A program made the position numbers and the translations under genes. Positions 25,478 through 34,657 of a DNA stretch of 64,000 bases are shown here, piece after piece. This DNA is from Palsa-504 sp963818225 (GTDB lineage Bacteria > Actinomycetota > Actinomycetes > Streptosporangiales > Streptosporangiaceae). Every line of letters starts with the position of its first letter. Positions within the stretch are counted from its first letter, which is position 1. The notes below the pieces were generated by a model that worked only from the letters and a program-made list of their open reading frames with translations, did no database searches and had not been told where the DNA came from. The DNA lies in contig CAWFRO010000006.1 of NCBI GenBank assembly GCA_963818225.1, positions 248,001 to 312,000 on the forward strand, written 5' to 3'.

Positions 25478-26846
25478 CCCGCCGTCTCGCGGGCCGGATC
25501 GGCGGCCGCCCGCAAGCGGCGCAGGCCGGCCAGGCAGGTCATCACGCTGGCCGCGCCGCAGGCGGCGGCGAACGCGTATCCCACCCGCGGGCCGTGCGCA
25601 TCGACGATGAAACCGACCACCGACGCGCCCACGGCCACGCCCACGGAGATGCCGCTGCTGAGCCAGGACATGGCCTCGGTGCGCCGGCCCGGCCTGGCCT
25701 GCGCCTCGAGCAGGCTGAACCCGGCGATCAGCGTCGGCGCGATGGCCAGCCCGCTCAGGTAGATCCCGCAGGTCAGCGTGATCAGGTTCGGCTGGGCCCA
25801 GAACGTGGCCACGCCGAGGGCGGTCAGAACCAGGGTCAGGGCGAACCGGTTCTCGGTCGGCGCCTGCCACTGCCTGGACCCGTACCACAGGCCGCCGGTC
25901 GCGCTGCCGAGAGCGTACGTGCCGAGGATGATCCCGGCCAGCGGCTTGTGCCCGAAGTGCTGGGCGAACGAGATCGTGCTCAGGTCGATCGACACGAACA
26001 TCGCGCCCAGCAGCAGGTACACCGGAACCAGCACGACCAGGCCCGGTGCGGCCGCGGCCCGGCGAGCCCGCCAGGCACGCCGGGCCGGGCCGGTCAGGCG
26101 CCGCCCGGCGTGCACCGTGGCCGGCTCGGTCGGGCGCGGGCTGGCGCGCACCGGGCCGGCTCGGTCCGCCGCTGGGCCGCCAACCACAAGGTCCCCGCCA
26201 GGCACAGCAGTACCGCGACGCCGACGCCAGCAGCCGGGAACACCTCGGTAGCCAGCAGCGTCACCGCGGCGGGCCCGACCACGAAGCAGATCTCGTCGGC
26301 GACCGACTCGAAGGAGAATGCGGTGTGCAGCCGCGGGGAGCCCGCGAGCAGCGCGCTCCACCGGGCCCGGACCATGGTGCCCAGCGACGGCATGGCCGCG
26401 CCTGCGATCGCGCCGGGCACGAACCAGGCCCAGGCGGGCAGGCCCGCCTCCACCGCCGCGATCAGCGCCGCGGTCGCGGCGGTGAACACCGCCAGCAGCG
26501 GCAGCAGCACGTGCCGCTGGCCGCGCGCATCGACAAGCCGCCCGATCCGCGGCGAGGTGAACGCGTAGCCGACCGCGCCAGCCGCGGACACTGCGCCGGC
26601 TACGCCGTACTTGCCGGTCGCCGCCGAGATCAGCAGGACGGTGCCGAGCCCGAACATCGCCATCGGCATCCGCCCGATGACGCCCGCCGCCGAGAACCGC
26701 CAGGCACCGGGGATCCGGAAGATGTCCGCGTACGGCCGCAGCGGCCGCGGCAGCCTTCCCGCGGAGGATGAGCCGATCGCGGCACCCGGGCCGTCAATGC
26801 CCGTCACCGGCGTCTGCGCCCCACGATCATCACGATAACGGGGCAT
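25474..26846 (-). pseudogene. MFS transporter, frameshifted in central loop
   Basis: Major facilitator-type protein in two frames. The N-terminal half (from about ATG 26846) contains the first six helices, for example FGLGTVLLISAATGKYGVAG, GRLVDARGQRHVLLPLLAVF and ESVADEICFVVGPAAVTLLA. It loses frame in the central cytoplasmic loop after AAQRRTEP and ends at 26094. The C-terminal half is read from about 26180 down to 25474: LVVLVPVYLLLGAMFVSIDL, ALTLVLTALGVATFW and EAMSWLSSGISVGVAVGASV. A one-base deletion (or two-base insertion) between 26100 and 26180 explains it. Substrate unknown; the pattern resembles sugar/drug efflux MFS members. Confidence 0.8.
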
Positions 26847-26937
26847 TCCAACCGGTTTTCCGCGGCGCCGGTTCTCCTGCGATGGCCGGCCGCGGCCCGG
26901 CGGCATAGCAGCCCGGCACGCCTGGTTGGATGGAGGC

Positions 26938-28038
26938 ATGCCGGCCTACGACGCGTTCCTGCTGGTCTCGTTCGGCGGTCCGGAGGGCCCCGACGAGGTG
27001 ATGCCGTTCCTGGCCAACGTCACCCGCGGCCGGAACATCCCGCCGGAACGGCTGGCCAGCGTGGCCGAGCACTACCTGGCGGTCGGCGGGGTGAGCCCGA
27101 TCAACCAGCAGTGCCGCGACCTGCTCGCCGCGGTGCAGGGCGATTTCGCGGCGAGCGGCCTGTCGCTTCCCCTCTACTGGGGAAACCGGAACTGGGCACC
27201 CTACCTGGCCGATACCGTGCGGGCCATGGCCGAGGCCGGCGTGCGGCGGGCCCTCGCGTTCGTGACCTCCGCCTACAGCTCCTACTCGAGCTGCAGGCAG
27301 TACCTGGACGACATCGAGCAGGCCCGCGCCGCCGTCGGCCCGGGTGCTCCGCGGATCGACAAGATCAGGCGCTTCTTCAACCATCCGGGCTTCATCGAGC
27401 CCTTCGCCGACAACGCGGGCGCAGCGCTCGCCACGCTTCCGGCCGAGGTGCGCGGCGATGCCCACCTGGTGTTCACCGCCCACAGCATCCCGCTCGCGAT
27501 GGCCGAGGCCAGCGGGCCGCCCGGGGCAGGCGGGCGGTACCCAGCCGAGCTGGCCGAGGCCGCCCGCCTCATCGCCGAACGGACCGGGACCGGAACTCAC
27601 CCATGGTCGCTGGCCTATCAGAGCAGGAGCGGTCCGCCGTCGCAGCCGTGGCTGGAACCTGACGTGAATGACCACCTCGGCGAGCTGGCCAAGTCGGGCA
27701 CGCGGGCCGTCGCGGTCATCCCGGTCGGCTTCGTGTCAGACCATATGGAGGTCCGGCACGATCTGGACGTGGAGGCGGCGCAGACCGCTGATTCCCTCGG
27801 CCTGGCGTTCGCGCGCGCGGCTACCCCCGGAACCAGCCTGCGCTTCGCGTCGATGGTCACCGAGCTGGTCCGGGAACGCATGGCAGAACCGGACCGCCTG
27901 GCCTCGGCTAGTCCGGTTTCGGATACTCCGGTTTCGGATAATGGGGGACCGGGCTGTGCGGGCCCGCTGACCGCGCTGGGGGACATGGGCGTGCCCAGCC
28001 AGACCTGCCCGGCGGGCTGCTGCGGCGGGACCAGGTGA
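26938..28038 (+). CDS. hemH: Ferrochelatase (actinobacterial, coproporphyrin type)
   Basis: Inserts Fe2+ into the porphyrin ring in heme synthesis; actinobacterial enzymes of this type are coproporphyrin ferrochelatases (also called CpfC). Features are YDAFLLVSFGGPEGPDEVMPF at the N-terminus, VGGVSPINQQC, YWGNRNWAPYL, FVTSAYSSYSSCRQY, HLVFTAHSIP with the metal-site His, and VIPVGFVSDHMEVRHDLD with the catalytic Glu. The C-terminal CAGPLTALGDMG then CPAGCC supplies Cys for the [2Fe-2S] cluster known in actinobacterial members. A short duplicated PVSDTPVSD lies before it. Start ATG 26938 or 26926. Confidence 0.95.
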   Translation: MPAYDAFLLVSFGGPEGPDEVMPFLANVTRGRNIPPERLASVAEHYLAVGGVSPINQQCRDLLAAVQGDFAASGLSLPLYWGNRNWAPYLADTVRAMAEAGVRRALAFVTSAYSSYSSCRQYLDDIEQARAAVGPGAPRIDKIRRFFNHPGFIEPFADNAGAALATLPAEVRGDAHLVFTAHSIPLAMAEASGPPGAGGRYPAELAEAARLIAERTGTGTHPWSLAYQSRSGPPSQPWLEPDVNDHLGELAKSGTRAVAVIPVGFVSDHMEVRHDLDVEAAQTADSLGLAFARAATPGTSLRFASMVTELVRERMAEPDRLASASPVSDTPVSDNGGPGCAGPLTALGDMGVPSQTCPAGCCGGTR

Positions 28039-28886
28039 CCGATCCCGAGGAGCTGCTGCGCATCGCGGTGGACGCGGCCGCCGCGGCGGGCCGGCTGCTG
28101 GCCTCGTGGCGGGGCGGCGCGCGGCCCGAAGTCATCCACACCAAGTCGAGCCCGACCGACGTGGTGACGCAGATGGACCGCGGCTCCGAAGCGCTGATCA
28201 CTGAGCGGATCCGGGCGGTGCGGCCCGGCGACACGGTTCTCGGCGAGGAAGGCGGCCAGACCCTGGGCGGCCCGGACGGCCGGGGCGCCGCCGGACCGGC
28301 CCCGGTGCGCTGGGTGGTGGATCCCCTCGACGGGACCGTCAACTATCTCTACGGCCTGCCCGACTGGTCCGTCTCGATCGCCGCCGAGGTGGGCGGGAAG
28401 ATCCTGGCCGGGGTGGTGGAGGTGCCCAGGCGGGGGGAGAGGTTCACCGCCGTGGCGGGCCGCGGAGCCTGGCTGCACCGGGACGGGACGGCCGTCGCGC
28501 TGCGCTGCAACTCCGGCGTGGCGCTCGGCCAGGCGCTGGTCGGGACCGGTTTCGGCTATGACCCCGCGCGCCGCCGGATACAGGGCGAGGTCGTGGCCGC
28601 CCTGCTGCCGGTCGTGCGGGACATCCGCCGGGGCGGATCCGCCGCGGTCGACCTGTGCTCGGTAGCCGCAGGCCGGGTGGACGCGTACTATGAGCGCGGC
28701 CTGAACTACTGGGACTACGCGGCCGGCGCATTGATCGCGCGCGAGGCCGGCGCGGTGGTCGGCGGCCTGTCCGGCCGGCCGGAGAGCACCTCCATGACCG
28801 TAGCCGCAGGCCCCGGCCTGTTCCGGGATCTGATTGAGTTCCTGGGCAGGCTGGAACCGGAACGGGACGCGCCGCCCGGCGCGTGA
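28035..28886 (+). CDS. suhB: Inositol monophosphatase family protein (SuhB-like)
   Basis: A 283-aa Mg2+/Li+-type phosphatase; in actinomycetes this step supplies free inositol for mycothiol and phosphatidylinositol. Metal-binding motifs are visible: GEEGG near residue 71, WVVDPLDGTVNY near 93-104 and NYWDYAAGALIAREAGA near 224. GTG 28035 overlaps the hemH stop (GTGA), so the two are coupled. M. tuberculosis has suhB (Rv2701c) in the same wider neighbourhood of DUF4193, dut and ceoBC genes, which supports orthology. Confidence 0.9.
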   Translation: MTDPEELLRIAVDAAAAAGRLLASWRGGARPEVIHTKSSPTDVVTQMDRGSEALITERIRAVRPGDTVLGEEGGQTLGGPDGRGAAGPAPVRWVVDPLDGTVNYLYGLPDWSVSIAAEVGGKILAGVVEVPRRGERFTAVAGRGAWLHRDGTAVALRCNSGVALGQALVGTGFGYDPARRRIQGEVVAALLPVVRDIRRGGSAAVDLCSVAAGRVDAYYERGLNYWDYAAGALIAREAGAVVGGLSGRPESTSMTVAAGPGLFRDLIEFLGRLEPERDAPPGA

Positions 28887-29062
28887 GAGCGAGGTCTGGC
28901 CCGGCCGCAGGAAGGTTACCGCAGCAGTTTCGGCGTGCCGCGTGTGCGCTGGGCGCGAACGTGGCAGAATTCGCCGCCGGAATCGGGCACAACTAAGGCC
29001 TTGAAAGCGTTACACCCGCGCAGCGATAGCGCACTACGGATGAAGGGGGATGGAGTACTCAG

Positions 29063-29362
29063 ATGGCTACCGATTACGACAGCCCGCGGAAGACGGACGA
29101 CGACCTGACAGAGGACAGCCTCCAGGAGCTTCAGGCGCGCCGGATGGACAAGTCATCGAGCACGATCGACCTTGACCCCGACGACGTTGCCGAGTCACTG
29201 GAGTTGCCGGGAGCAGACCTGTCGAACGAGGAACTCTCGTTCAGGGTGATCCCTCGCCAGGCCGATGAGTTCACCTGTTCGCGGTGTTTCCTTGTGCACC
29301 ACCGGAGCCAGCTTGCCGAAGACCGCAACGGCCAGCTGGTCTGCCGGGAATGCGCGGCTTAG
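29063..29362 (+). CDS. DUF4193 family protein
   Basis: A 99-aa acidic protein of an actinobacteria-specific family (M. tuberculosis Rv2699c type). The N-terminal part is rich in Asp/Glu (KTDDDLTEDSLQELQARRMD, DLDPDDVAESLELPGADLS), and the C-terminus has two CxxC pairs (FTCSRCFLVHHRSQL, LVCREC) that probably bind zinc. Function is not established. ATG 29063 follows GGGGGATGGAG. The stop overlaps that of the convergent DUF4235 gene (TTAG). Confidence 0.93.
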   Translation: MATDYDSPRKTDDDLTEDSLQELQARRMDKSSSTIDLDPDDVAESLELPGADLSNEELSFRVIPRQADEFTCSRCFLVHHRSQLAEDRNGQLVCRECAA

Positions 29363-29649
29363 CCCCGTGCGGCGTCGGCGGCCTCATCGTCCGCGCTGGC
29401 CAGAGCCTTACGGGACACCGCCCGGATGGCGAGTACCCTGACCGCCGCGACGGTGACGCCGACCAGCACGGACCAGCTGAGGGCCTCGGCCAGGGCCACC
29501 CGCGGGTCCTCAGGATTCGTGGGCGGCTTCTTGCCGGTGGCTTTGGTCCACGCGGCCGTGAGCACCTTACGTGCCACGAACGCGGCCGCCATGGTCGTCA
29601 CCCCGTTCATGACCTTGGTGCCGATGTCCTCTTTGCCGTTGTCTGCCAT
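29359..29649 (-). CDS. DUF4235 family membrane protein
   Basis: A 96-aa protein with two hydrophobic segments (VTTMAAAFVARKVLTAAWTK and ALSWSVLVGVTVAAVRVLAI) and the family motif TGKKPPTNPEDPRVALAEAL between them. The frame is open upstream, but ATG 29649 has GGAGG at good distance and matches the family start. Function unknown. Confidence 0.9.
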   Translation of the reverse strand: MADNGKEDIGTKVMNGVTTMAAAFVARKVLTAAWTKATGKKPPTNPEDPRVALAEALSWSVLVGVTVAAVRVLAIRAVSRKALASADDEAADAARG

Positions 29650-29705
29650 CCCACTGCCTCCTCTTCGCCCGGCCCCTACCACGTCCGCTACCCTCGTCCG
29701 CGCCA

Positions 29706-30203
29706 TCATGCCACTGGCTCTTGCCCTCCTCGAACCCGGCGCCGTTCGATGACCGCGGCTAGCTCCGCGGGGTGCCTGGTGCCGACCAGCCAGTAGGGGA
29801 CTCCGCTGACCCCGGGGCGATCCGGGGCCTGCTGCGAGTCGTCGCCGAGCGCTAGGTACACCGACTGCTTGAGATAAGGTCGCGAGTAGAGGACTGCCGC
29901 CGGGTCGCCCCGCGGGCCGCGCATGCGCGTGGACTGCTTTTCGTCGAGGGTGACTACCTCGCTGACCGCCGCCAGCGGCAGTACGGCCTTCCCGGCGCGC
30001 AGCAGTCCGTCGCCGACCTCGATCGTGGCCTGGCCGAGGCCGATGAGCGGCGCCGCGCAGACGACGGTAAGGCCGGCGAAGATGATGACCGGCCAGGGCC
30101 AGGGCAGCCCGGCATACAGTGTGCCGCCGAGGATAAGGATGGTGGGGATGGCGAGCAGCCACCAGACGAGCGGCACATACAGCCGTTCGCGATAATCGCG
30201 CAT
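29706..30203 (-). CDS. DUF3093 family membrane protein
   Basis: A 165-aa protein of the Rv2698-type family. It starts with MRDYRERLYVPLVWWLLAI, has two membrane helices in the first 60 residues (IPTILILGGTLYAGLPWPWP, VIIFAGLTVVCAAPLIGLG), then a soluble domain with IEVGDGLLRAGKAVLPLAAV and a C-terminal PYWLVGTRHPAELAAVI block. Function unknown. The dut, DUF3710 and DUF4193 neighbours form a conserved actinobacterial set. On the plus strand, 30204-30404 holds no gene I can support. Confidence 0.9.
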   Translation of the reverse strand: MRDYRERLYVPLVWWLLAIPTILILGGTLYAGLPWPWPVIIFAGLTVVCAAPLIGLGQATIEVGDGLLRAGKAVLPLAAVSEVVTLDEKQSTRMRGPRGDPAAVLYSRPYLKQSVYLALGDDSQQAPDRPGVSGVPYWLVGTRHPAELAAVIERRRVRGGQEPVA

Positions 30204-30404
30204 GCACTCGAGGGTAGTTGGTCAGGATGGAATCGTGGCGGGGGGAGTGCAGCGGGCGGCCCGGCAGGCCCGGGGATGGCGCGCTGCGGCCTGGCGGACA
30301 GCCATGAGCCCGGGTGGCCCGGCCGGGCCCGGTCAGCCCGATGGTCCGGCCAATGACCGGCGTGGCGCAGGAGTAACTCGCCCGCAGAGCGGTAGCCGTA
30401 CAGC

Positions 30405-31718
30405 ATGAACCACGACACGGCTGCGGGCGGGGGAGCACCGCAGAGCGGTGCCGAGAACGGGACGCCAGTTGACCGGCCCGCCCGGGGCGAGGCTGGCGAC
30501 GGCGCTACGGACGAAGAGGAGCGGATCGCTCGCGGTACGGGCGTCAAGGAGCAGATCGCCCGGGGCACGGCTGTCCGCGAGCTCAATCGCGCGAGCGATA
30601 CTCGCGGCAGGCGGGTCCAGGATCCTGCTCCCCGGACCGCACCCGTGCCGGAGCAGAGCCGCGTGCCGAGCTGGCTGGCCACGGCGGCCGCGTGGTCCTG
30701 GCGGCTGCTGCTGCTGGCCATCGGCCTCTACCTGATCGCGCGCGTCCTGGGCATTATCTACATCGTCGTCGTGCCGTGCATCGCGGCGCTGCTGCTCACC
30801 GCCTTGCTGCAGCCGATGAAAGCCCGGCTCCAGCGGGCCGGGCTGCCCAACATGGCCGCGACCTGGGTCACCCTGCTTATCACGGCCGTCGTCCTGGGCG
30901 GCCTGGGCACGCTGGTCGCCAACCGGGTAAGCGCCGACTACTCGACCTTGCTCGCCGAGACCAAGCACACCACCGCGCAGGTCCAGTCGTGGCTGGCCGG
31001 GCCGCCCTTCCACCTCAAGAGCACCAACGTCCAGAAGTACCTGAACAACATTCCCGGCTACCTCAGCCAACACCGGACCCTGGTTGAGGGCACGGTCGTC
31101 ACCGGCGGCAAGATCGCGTCAGAGTTCTTCGGCGGTCTGGTCCTCATGCTCTTCGTCACGTTCTTCCTCCTCAAGGACGGGGAGAGGATCTGGAGCTGGC
31201 TCCTGGGCGCCATGCGGACCCCGACCGCCCGCCGGATGGACCGGGCCGGTCACGCCTCCTGGCTGGTGCTGGTGTACTACATGCGCGGAACGGTCGTGGT
31301 GGCCGCCATCCATGCGATCGTCATCGGCCTGAGCCTGTGGATCCTGGGCGTCCCGCTGGCTGTGCCGCTGGCCGTACTGGTGTTCGTGGCCGCGTTCGTA
31401 CCGCTTGTCGGGCTGCTGGTGGCGGGCGCGCTGGCCATCGTCGTGACGCTGGCCACCAAGGGCTGGGTGGACGCGGTGATCCTGCTGGGGATCCTGGTTA
31501 TCGAGGACCAGCTGGAAGCTCATCTGCTCCAGCCTCAGGTGGTCGGGAAGATGATCCGGATCCATCCGCTGGCGGTTATCCTGTCGCTGGCGGTCGGCGG
31601 CGTCCTGGCCGGCATCGCCGGTGCCGTGGTCGCGGTGCCGATCGTGGCCGTGATCACGCGTGCGCTGCCCGAGCTGCGCCGGGACGAACCCGAGGACGTT
31701 GGTCCCGGGGACCCATAG
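30405..31718 (+). CDS. AI-2E family transporter (PerM/YdiK-like permease)
   Basis: A 437-aa polytopic membrane protein. Residues 1-85 are a hydrophilic, charged N-terminal tail. The membrane part has the family blocks YIVVVPCIAALLLTALLQPM, FGGLVLMLFVTFFLLKDGERIW, GVPLAVPLAVLVFVAAFVPLVG and QLEAHLLQPQVVGKMIRIHPLAVI. The last is the diagnostic LxxxP...G region of the AI-2E/PerM family. Members have been linked to autoinducer-2 export or Na+/H+ exchange; here the substrate is unknown. It is followed by dut on the same strand, 104 bases downstream. Confidence 0.9.
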   Translation: MNHDTAAGGGAPQSGAENGTPVDRPARGEAGDGATDEEERIARGTGVKEQIARGTAVRELNRASDTRGRRVQDPAPRTAPVPEQSRVPSWLATAAAWSWRLLLLAIGLYLIARVLGIIYIVVVPCIAALLLTALLQPMKARLQRAGLPNMAATWVTLLITAVVLGGLGTLVANRVSADYSTLLAETKHTTAQVQSWLAGPPFHLKSTNVQKYLNNIPGYLSQHRTLVEGTVVTGGKIASEFFGGLVLMLFVTFFLLKDGERIWSWLLGAMRTPTARRMDRAGHASWLVLVYYMRGTVVVAAIHAIVIGLSLWILGVPLAVPLAVLVFVAAFVPLVGLLVAGALAIVVTLATKGWVDAVILLGILVIEDQLEAHLLQPQVVGKMIRIHPLAVILSLAVGGVLAGIAGAVVAVPIVAVITRALPELRRDEPEDVGPGDP

Positions 31719-31822
31719 GATGGGCCCCAGCGCCGGGTGTGGCGCTATCCTCACCCTGCGTGCCAGCCTCTCCCCTCGAGCCCACCCTTTCCCTCCCCCC
31801 GAGCCCACCCGAGGAGTGTCCG

Positions 31823-32299
31823 TTGCCGTATCCCGAACCGGACGTGCTGATCAGGCGGCTTGATCCCGGTGTCCCGCTGCCGTCGTATGCCCATCCCGGG
31901 GATGCGGGCGCGGATCTTGCCGCGGCCGAGGACGTCGAGCTGGCGCCGGGTGAGCGGGCGCTGGTACGGACCGGGCTGGCCATCGCGCTGCCCGCCGGAT
32001 ACGCGGCCTTCGTGCACCCCCGCTCTGGACTGGCCGCGAGGCACGGGGTGACGCTGGTGAACGCGCCCGGGACGGTCGACGCGGGCTACCGGGGCGAGAT
32101 CAAGGTGACGCTCCTGAACACCGACCGTGACCAGCCGGTCAGGTTCAAGCGGGGAGACCGGATCGCCCAGCTGGTCATCCAACGGGTCGAGCGCGCCACC
32201 TTCCACGAGGTGCAAGTGCTACCGGGATCGGTGCGCGGCGACGGCGGCTTCGGCTCGACCGGCGGGCACGACGGCCCGCGCGGCGAGCTGGTGTCCTGA
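31823..32299 (+). CDS. dut: dUTP diphosphatase
   Basis: Hydrolyses dUTP to dUMP and pyrophosphate, limiting uracil in DNA. All five dUTPase motifs are visible in the 158-aa protein: HPGDAGADL, PRSGLAARHG, GTVDAGYRGEIKV, KRGDRIAQLVI and RGDGGFGSTGGH. The frame is open to 31337, but TTG 31823 has GAGGAG six bases upstream and gives the family length. DUF3710 follows 23 bases later, as in other actinobacteria. Confidence 0.95.
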   Translation: MPYPEPDVLIRRLDPGVPLPSYAHPGDAGADLAAAEDVELAPGERALVRTGLAIALPAGYAAFVHPRSGLAARHGVTLVNAPGTVDAGYRGEIKVTLLNTDRDQPVRFKRGDRIAQLVIQRVERATFHEVQVLPGSVRGDGGFGSTGGHDGPRGELVS

Positions 32300-32322
32300 G
32301 CGAGAAACAAGGAGCGTGTGCA

Positions 32323-33120
32323 GTGTTCCGTCGGCGTCGTTCAGCGGACGTTGGCCCCCACTGGCCTGAGGACGATCCTCAGCGCCTGGCCGACGATGAA
32401 CTTGATGACGAGGCTTACGACGAGCTGGCCGAAGATGAGCCGCCTGCGGGGGCCGTGGGGGACCCGCGAGCCGAGGGCGGACCGTGGGACGCCGGGGAGC
32501 CCATCCCGGCCCGGGAGCGGGTAGATCTCGGCAGCCTGCAGGTGCCGGTCGGCCCGGAGCACGAGATCCAGCTCGTCATGGCCGAGGAGCACGGCGCCTG
32601 GGTCACGGTGCGGCACGGCGCCAGCGAGCTGCAGATCCAGGCGTTCGCCGCGGCCCGGCGCAGCGCGCTGTGGGATGAAGTCCGGGCCGACATCGTCCGG
32701 GAAGTCGCCGAGGCGGGCGGCCAGGCCCAGGAGACCGAAGGGCTGTTCGGCACCGAGCTCGTCGCCCAGGTGCCCGTCGATCCCGGGCAGCCTGCCGCCG
32801 GAATGCAGCTCGTCCGGTTCATCGGCGCCGACGGGCCCCGCTGGTTCCTGCGCGGCCTGTTCACCGGGCCGGCCGCGGGCGGCGGGGAGCCTGCCAGTCT
32901 GCTTGAGGATGTCTTCAGGGACGTCGTGGTGGTGCGCGGCGAGCACCCGGTGCCGCCGCGGGACATCCTGGAGCTGAGGCTGCCGCCGGAGGCGCAGAAG
33001 GCGTTCGAGGATCAGGTGGCCGCGGCCGAGGAGAACGAGGACGGGGACGGGAACGGGAACAGGTTCCGGACCGGCCTGGACCCGTTCGAGCGCGGGCCGG
33101 AGTTCACCGAGACTCGTTAG
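32323..33120 (+). CDS. DUF3710 family protein
   Basis: A 265-aa soluble protein of the actinobacterial Rv2696c-type family. The N-terminal 65 residues are acidic and low-complexity. The core has RVDLGSLQVPVGPEHEIQLV, ELQIQAFAAARRSALWDEVR and GADGPRWFLRGLFTG. Function unknown. The last 17 bases overlap the end of the convergent ceoC gene. GTG 32323 is preceded by AAGGAGCG. Confidence 0.92.
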   Translation: MFRRRRSADVGPHWPEDDPQRLADDELDDEAYDELAEDEPPAGAVGDPRAEGGPWDAGEPIPARERVDLGSLQVPVGPEHEIQLVMAEEHGAWVTVRHGASELQIQAFAAARRSALWDEVRADIVREVAEAGGQAQETEGLFGTELVAQVPVDPGQPAAGMQLVRFIGADGPRWFLRGLFTGPAAGGGEPASLLEDVFRDVVVVRGEHPVPPRDILELRLPPEAQKAFEDQVAAAEENEDGDGNGNRFRTGLDPFERGPEFTETR

Positions 33121-33772
33121 CGCTCAGCAGGCGCGCCAGCTCCTCCTCGACGTCCTCGCTGGTGACGAAGAACAGCTCGTCGCCGGCCTGGAGCGGATCG
33201 TCGGAGTGCGGGACCAGGACCCGCCCCTCGCGCAGGATCGCGACCAGCGAGGTGTCCGCGGGCCATTCGATGCCGCCGACGCGCTGCCCGACGAGCGGTG
33301 CCTCGGCCGGCATGGTCAGCTCGACGAGGCTGGCCTCACTCTGCCCGAAAGTCATCAGCCGCACCAGGTCGCCGACGCTGACCGCCTCCTCGACCAGGGC
33401 GGACAGCAGCCGCGGCGTGGACACCGCCACGTCGACGCCCCAGGATTCGTTGTACAGCCACTCGTTGGCCGGGTCGTTCACCCGCGCCACGACCCGGGGC
33501 ACCCCGTACTCGGTCTTGGCCAGCAGCGCCACGACCAGGTTCGCCTTGTCATCGCCGGTGGCGGCGATGACCACGTTGCACCGGTACAGCTGGGCGTCAT
33601 CCAGTGAGCTGATCTCGCACGCGTCGGCGAGCAGCCACTCGGCGCGCGGGACGGCATCCACCGCGATGGCCTTGGGGTCCTCGTCGATGAGCAGCACCTC
33701 GTGCCCGTTTTCCAGCAGCTCGGTGGCGATGGAGCGCCCGACCGCGCCGGCTCCGGCGATCGCGACCCGCAT
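33104..33772 (-). CDS. ceoC: TrkA-type K+ uptake regulatory subunit CeoC
   Basis: A 222-aa cytosolic protein with an N-terminal Rossmann (RCK/KTN) domain (VAIAGAGAVGRSIATELLEN, GHEVLLIDEDPKA) and a C-terminal TrkA-C domain (LVGQRVGGIEWPADTSLVAI, LQAGDELFFVTSEDVEEEL). It binds NAD(H) or nucleotides and gates a K+ channel or transporter. It is coupled to the upstream ceoB by ATGA overlap. No membrane Trk/Ktr subunit is in the window. Confidence 0.92.
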   Translation of the reverse strand: MRVAIAGAGAVGRSIATELLENGHEVLLIDEDPKAIAVDAVPRAEWLLADACEISSLDDAQLYRCNVVIAATGDDKANLVVALLAKTEYGVPRVVARVNDPANEWLYNESWGVDVAVSTPRLLSALVEEAVSVGDLVRLMTFGQSEASLVELTMPAEAPLVGQRVGGIEWPADTSLVAILREGRVLVPHSDDPLQAGDELFFVTSEDVEEELARLLSANESR

Positions 33773-34434
33773 CAGTGTCCTCCTGCCTGAGCCGCGAAGA
33801 CCGCGGCGATACGGTCCATCTCGTCTTCCCTGGCCAAGACGTGGATCACGTCACCCTCCTGCAGGACCGTGCTGCCGTCCGGCACGAAGGCCTGCCCGAG
33901 ACGGTCGACGAACGCGATCCGCGTCATCGTGCTGACCTCGACCGACTTCACCTGCTCGCCGATCCAGTGCGGCGAGAAGGCCACCTCGGCCAGCACGATC
34001 TTCCCGGTGGGATCGCGCCACAGCGGCTCGCTTCCCTCGGGGAGCAGCTTGCGCAGCATCTGGTCGGCGGTCCAGCGCACCGTGGCCACGGTGGGGATGC
34101 CGAGGCGCTCGTAGACCTCGGCTCGCCGCGGGTCGTAGATCCGGGCCGCGACCCGCTGGACGCCGAACACCTCGCGGGCCACCCGGGCCGAGATGATGTT
34201 GGAGTTGTCGCCGCTGCTCACCGCGGCGAAGGCGTCTGCGCGGTCGGTGCCTGCCTGATTCAGCACGGCCCGGTCGAAGCCGATGCCGGTAATTTTCTCG
34301 CCCTTGAACGACGACCGGAGCTTGCGGAACGCCTCGGGGTTCCGGTCGATGACCGCGACGCTGCTGCCCCGGTCCTCCAGGATGTGAGCGAGCGTCGACC
34401 CGACCCGCCCGCAGCCCATGATCACGATGTGCAC
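33772..34434 (-). CDS. ceoB: TrkA-type K+ uptake regulatory subunit CeoB
   Basis: A 220-aa homologue of CeoC with a Rossmann motif MGCGRVGSTLAHILEDRG, a conserved DAFAAVSSGDNSNIISARVA region and a TrkA-C domain (FVPDGSTVLQEGDVIHVLAR). GTG 34434 is preferred over 34485 because GGAGG lies seven bases before it and VVHIVIMGCG is the family start. The ceoB-ceoC pair matches M. tuberculosis Rv2691-Rv2692. An APC permease gene that lies between ceoB and the TRAM methyltransferase in M. tuberculosis is absent here; the 223-base gap 34435-34657 holds only the two divergent promoters. Confidence 0.92.
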   Translation of the reverse strand: MHIVIMGCGRVGSTLAHILEDRGSSVAVIDRNPEAFRKLRSSFKGEKITGIGFDRAVLNQAGTDRADAFAAVSSGDNSNIISARVAREVFGVQRVAARIYDPRRAEVYERLGIPTVATVRWTADQMLRKLLPEGSEPLWRDPTGKIVLAEVAFSPHWIGEQVKSVEVSTMTRIAFVDRLGQAFVPDGSTVLQEGDVIHVLAREDEMDRIAAVFAAQAGGH

Positions 34435-34657
34435 GACCGTTCCTCCATGGTCAACCGGCTCCCCGATCCGGGTTGCCTCGCTCAAGGTATGCCCTTACTT
34501 GCCTTCCTCCCCACCAGGGCGGGGATTGCACCGGGGTATCGGCATGTCATCGCGCCCGGGGCGGTGCGGACCGGGCGGTCCGGACCGGGGGGTGCGGAGC
34601 AGGCGGTAGCGTAAGCCTCGCATCTAGTCGAGGTTCACCGGCGTTACGGAGGAGGCC

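Noticed and set aside
30202..30408. Small plus-strand frame ending in ATGA with the AI-2E transporter start
   Set aside because: No ribosome site, Arg/Gly/Pro-biased and no recognisable features; coupling overlap alone is not enough.
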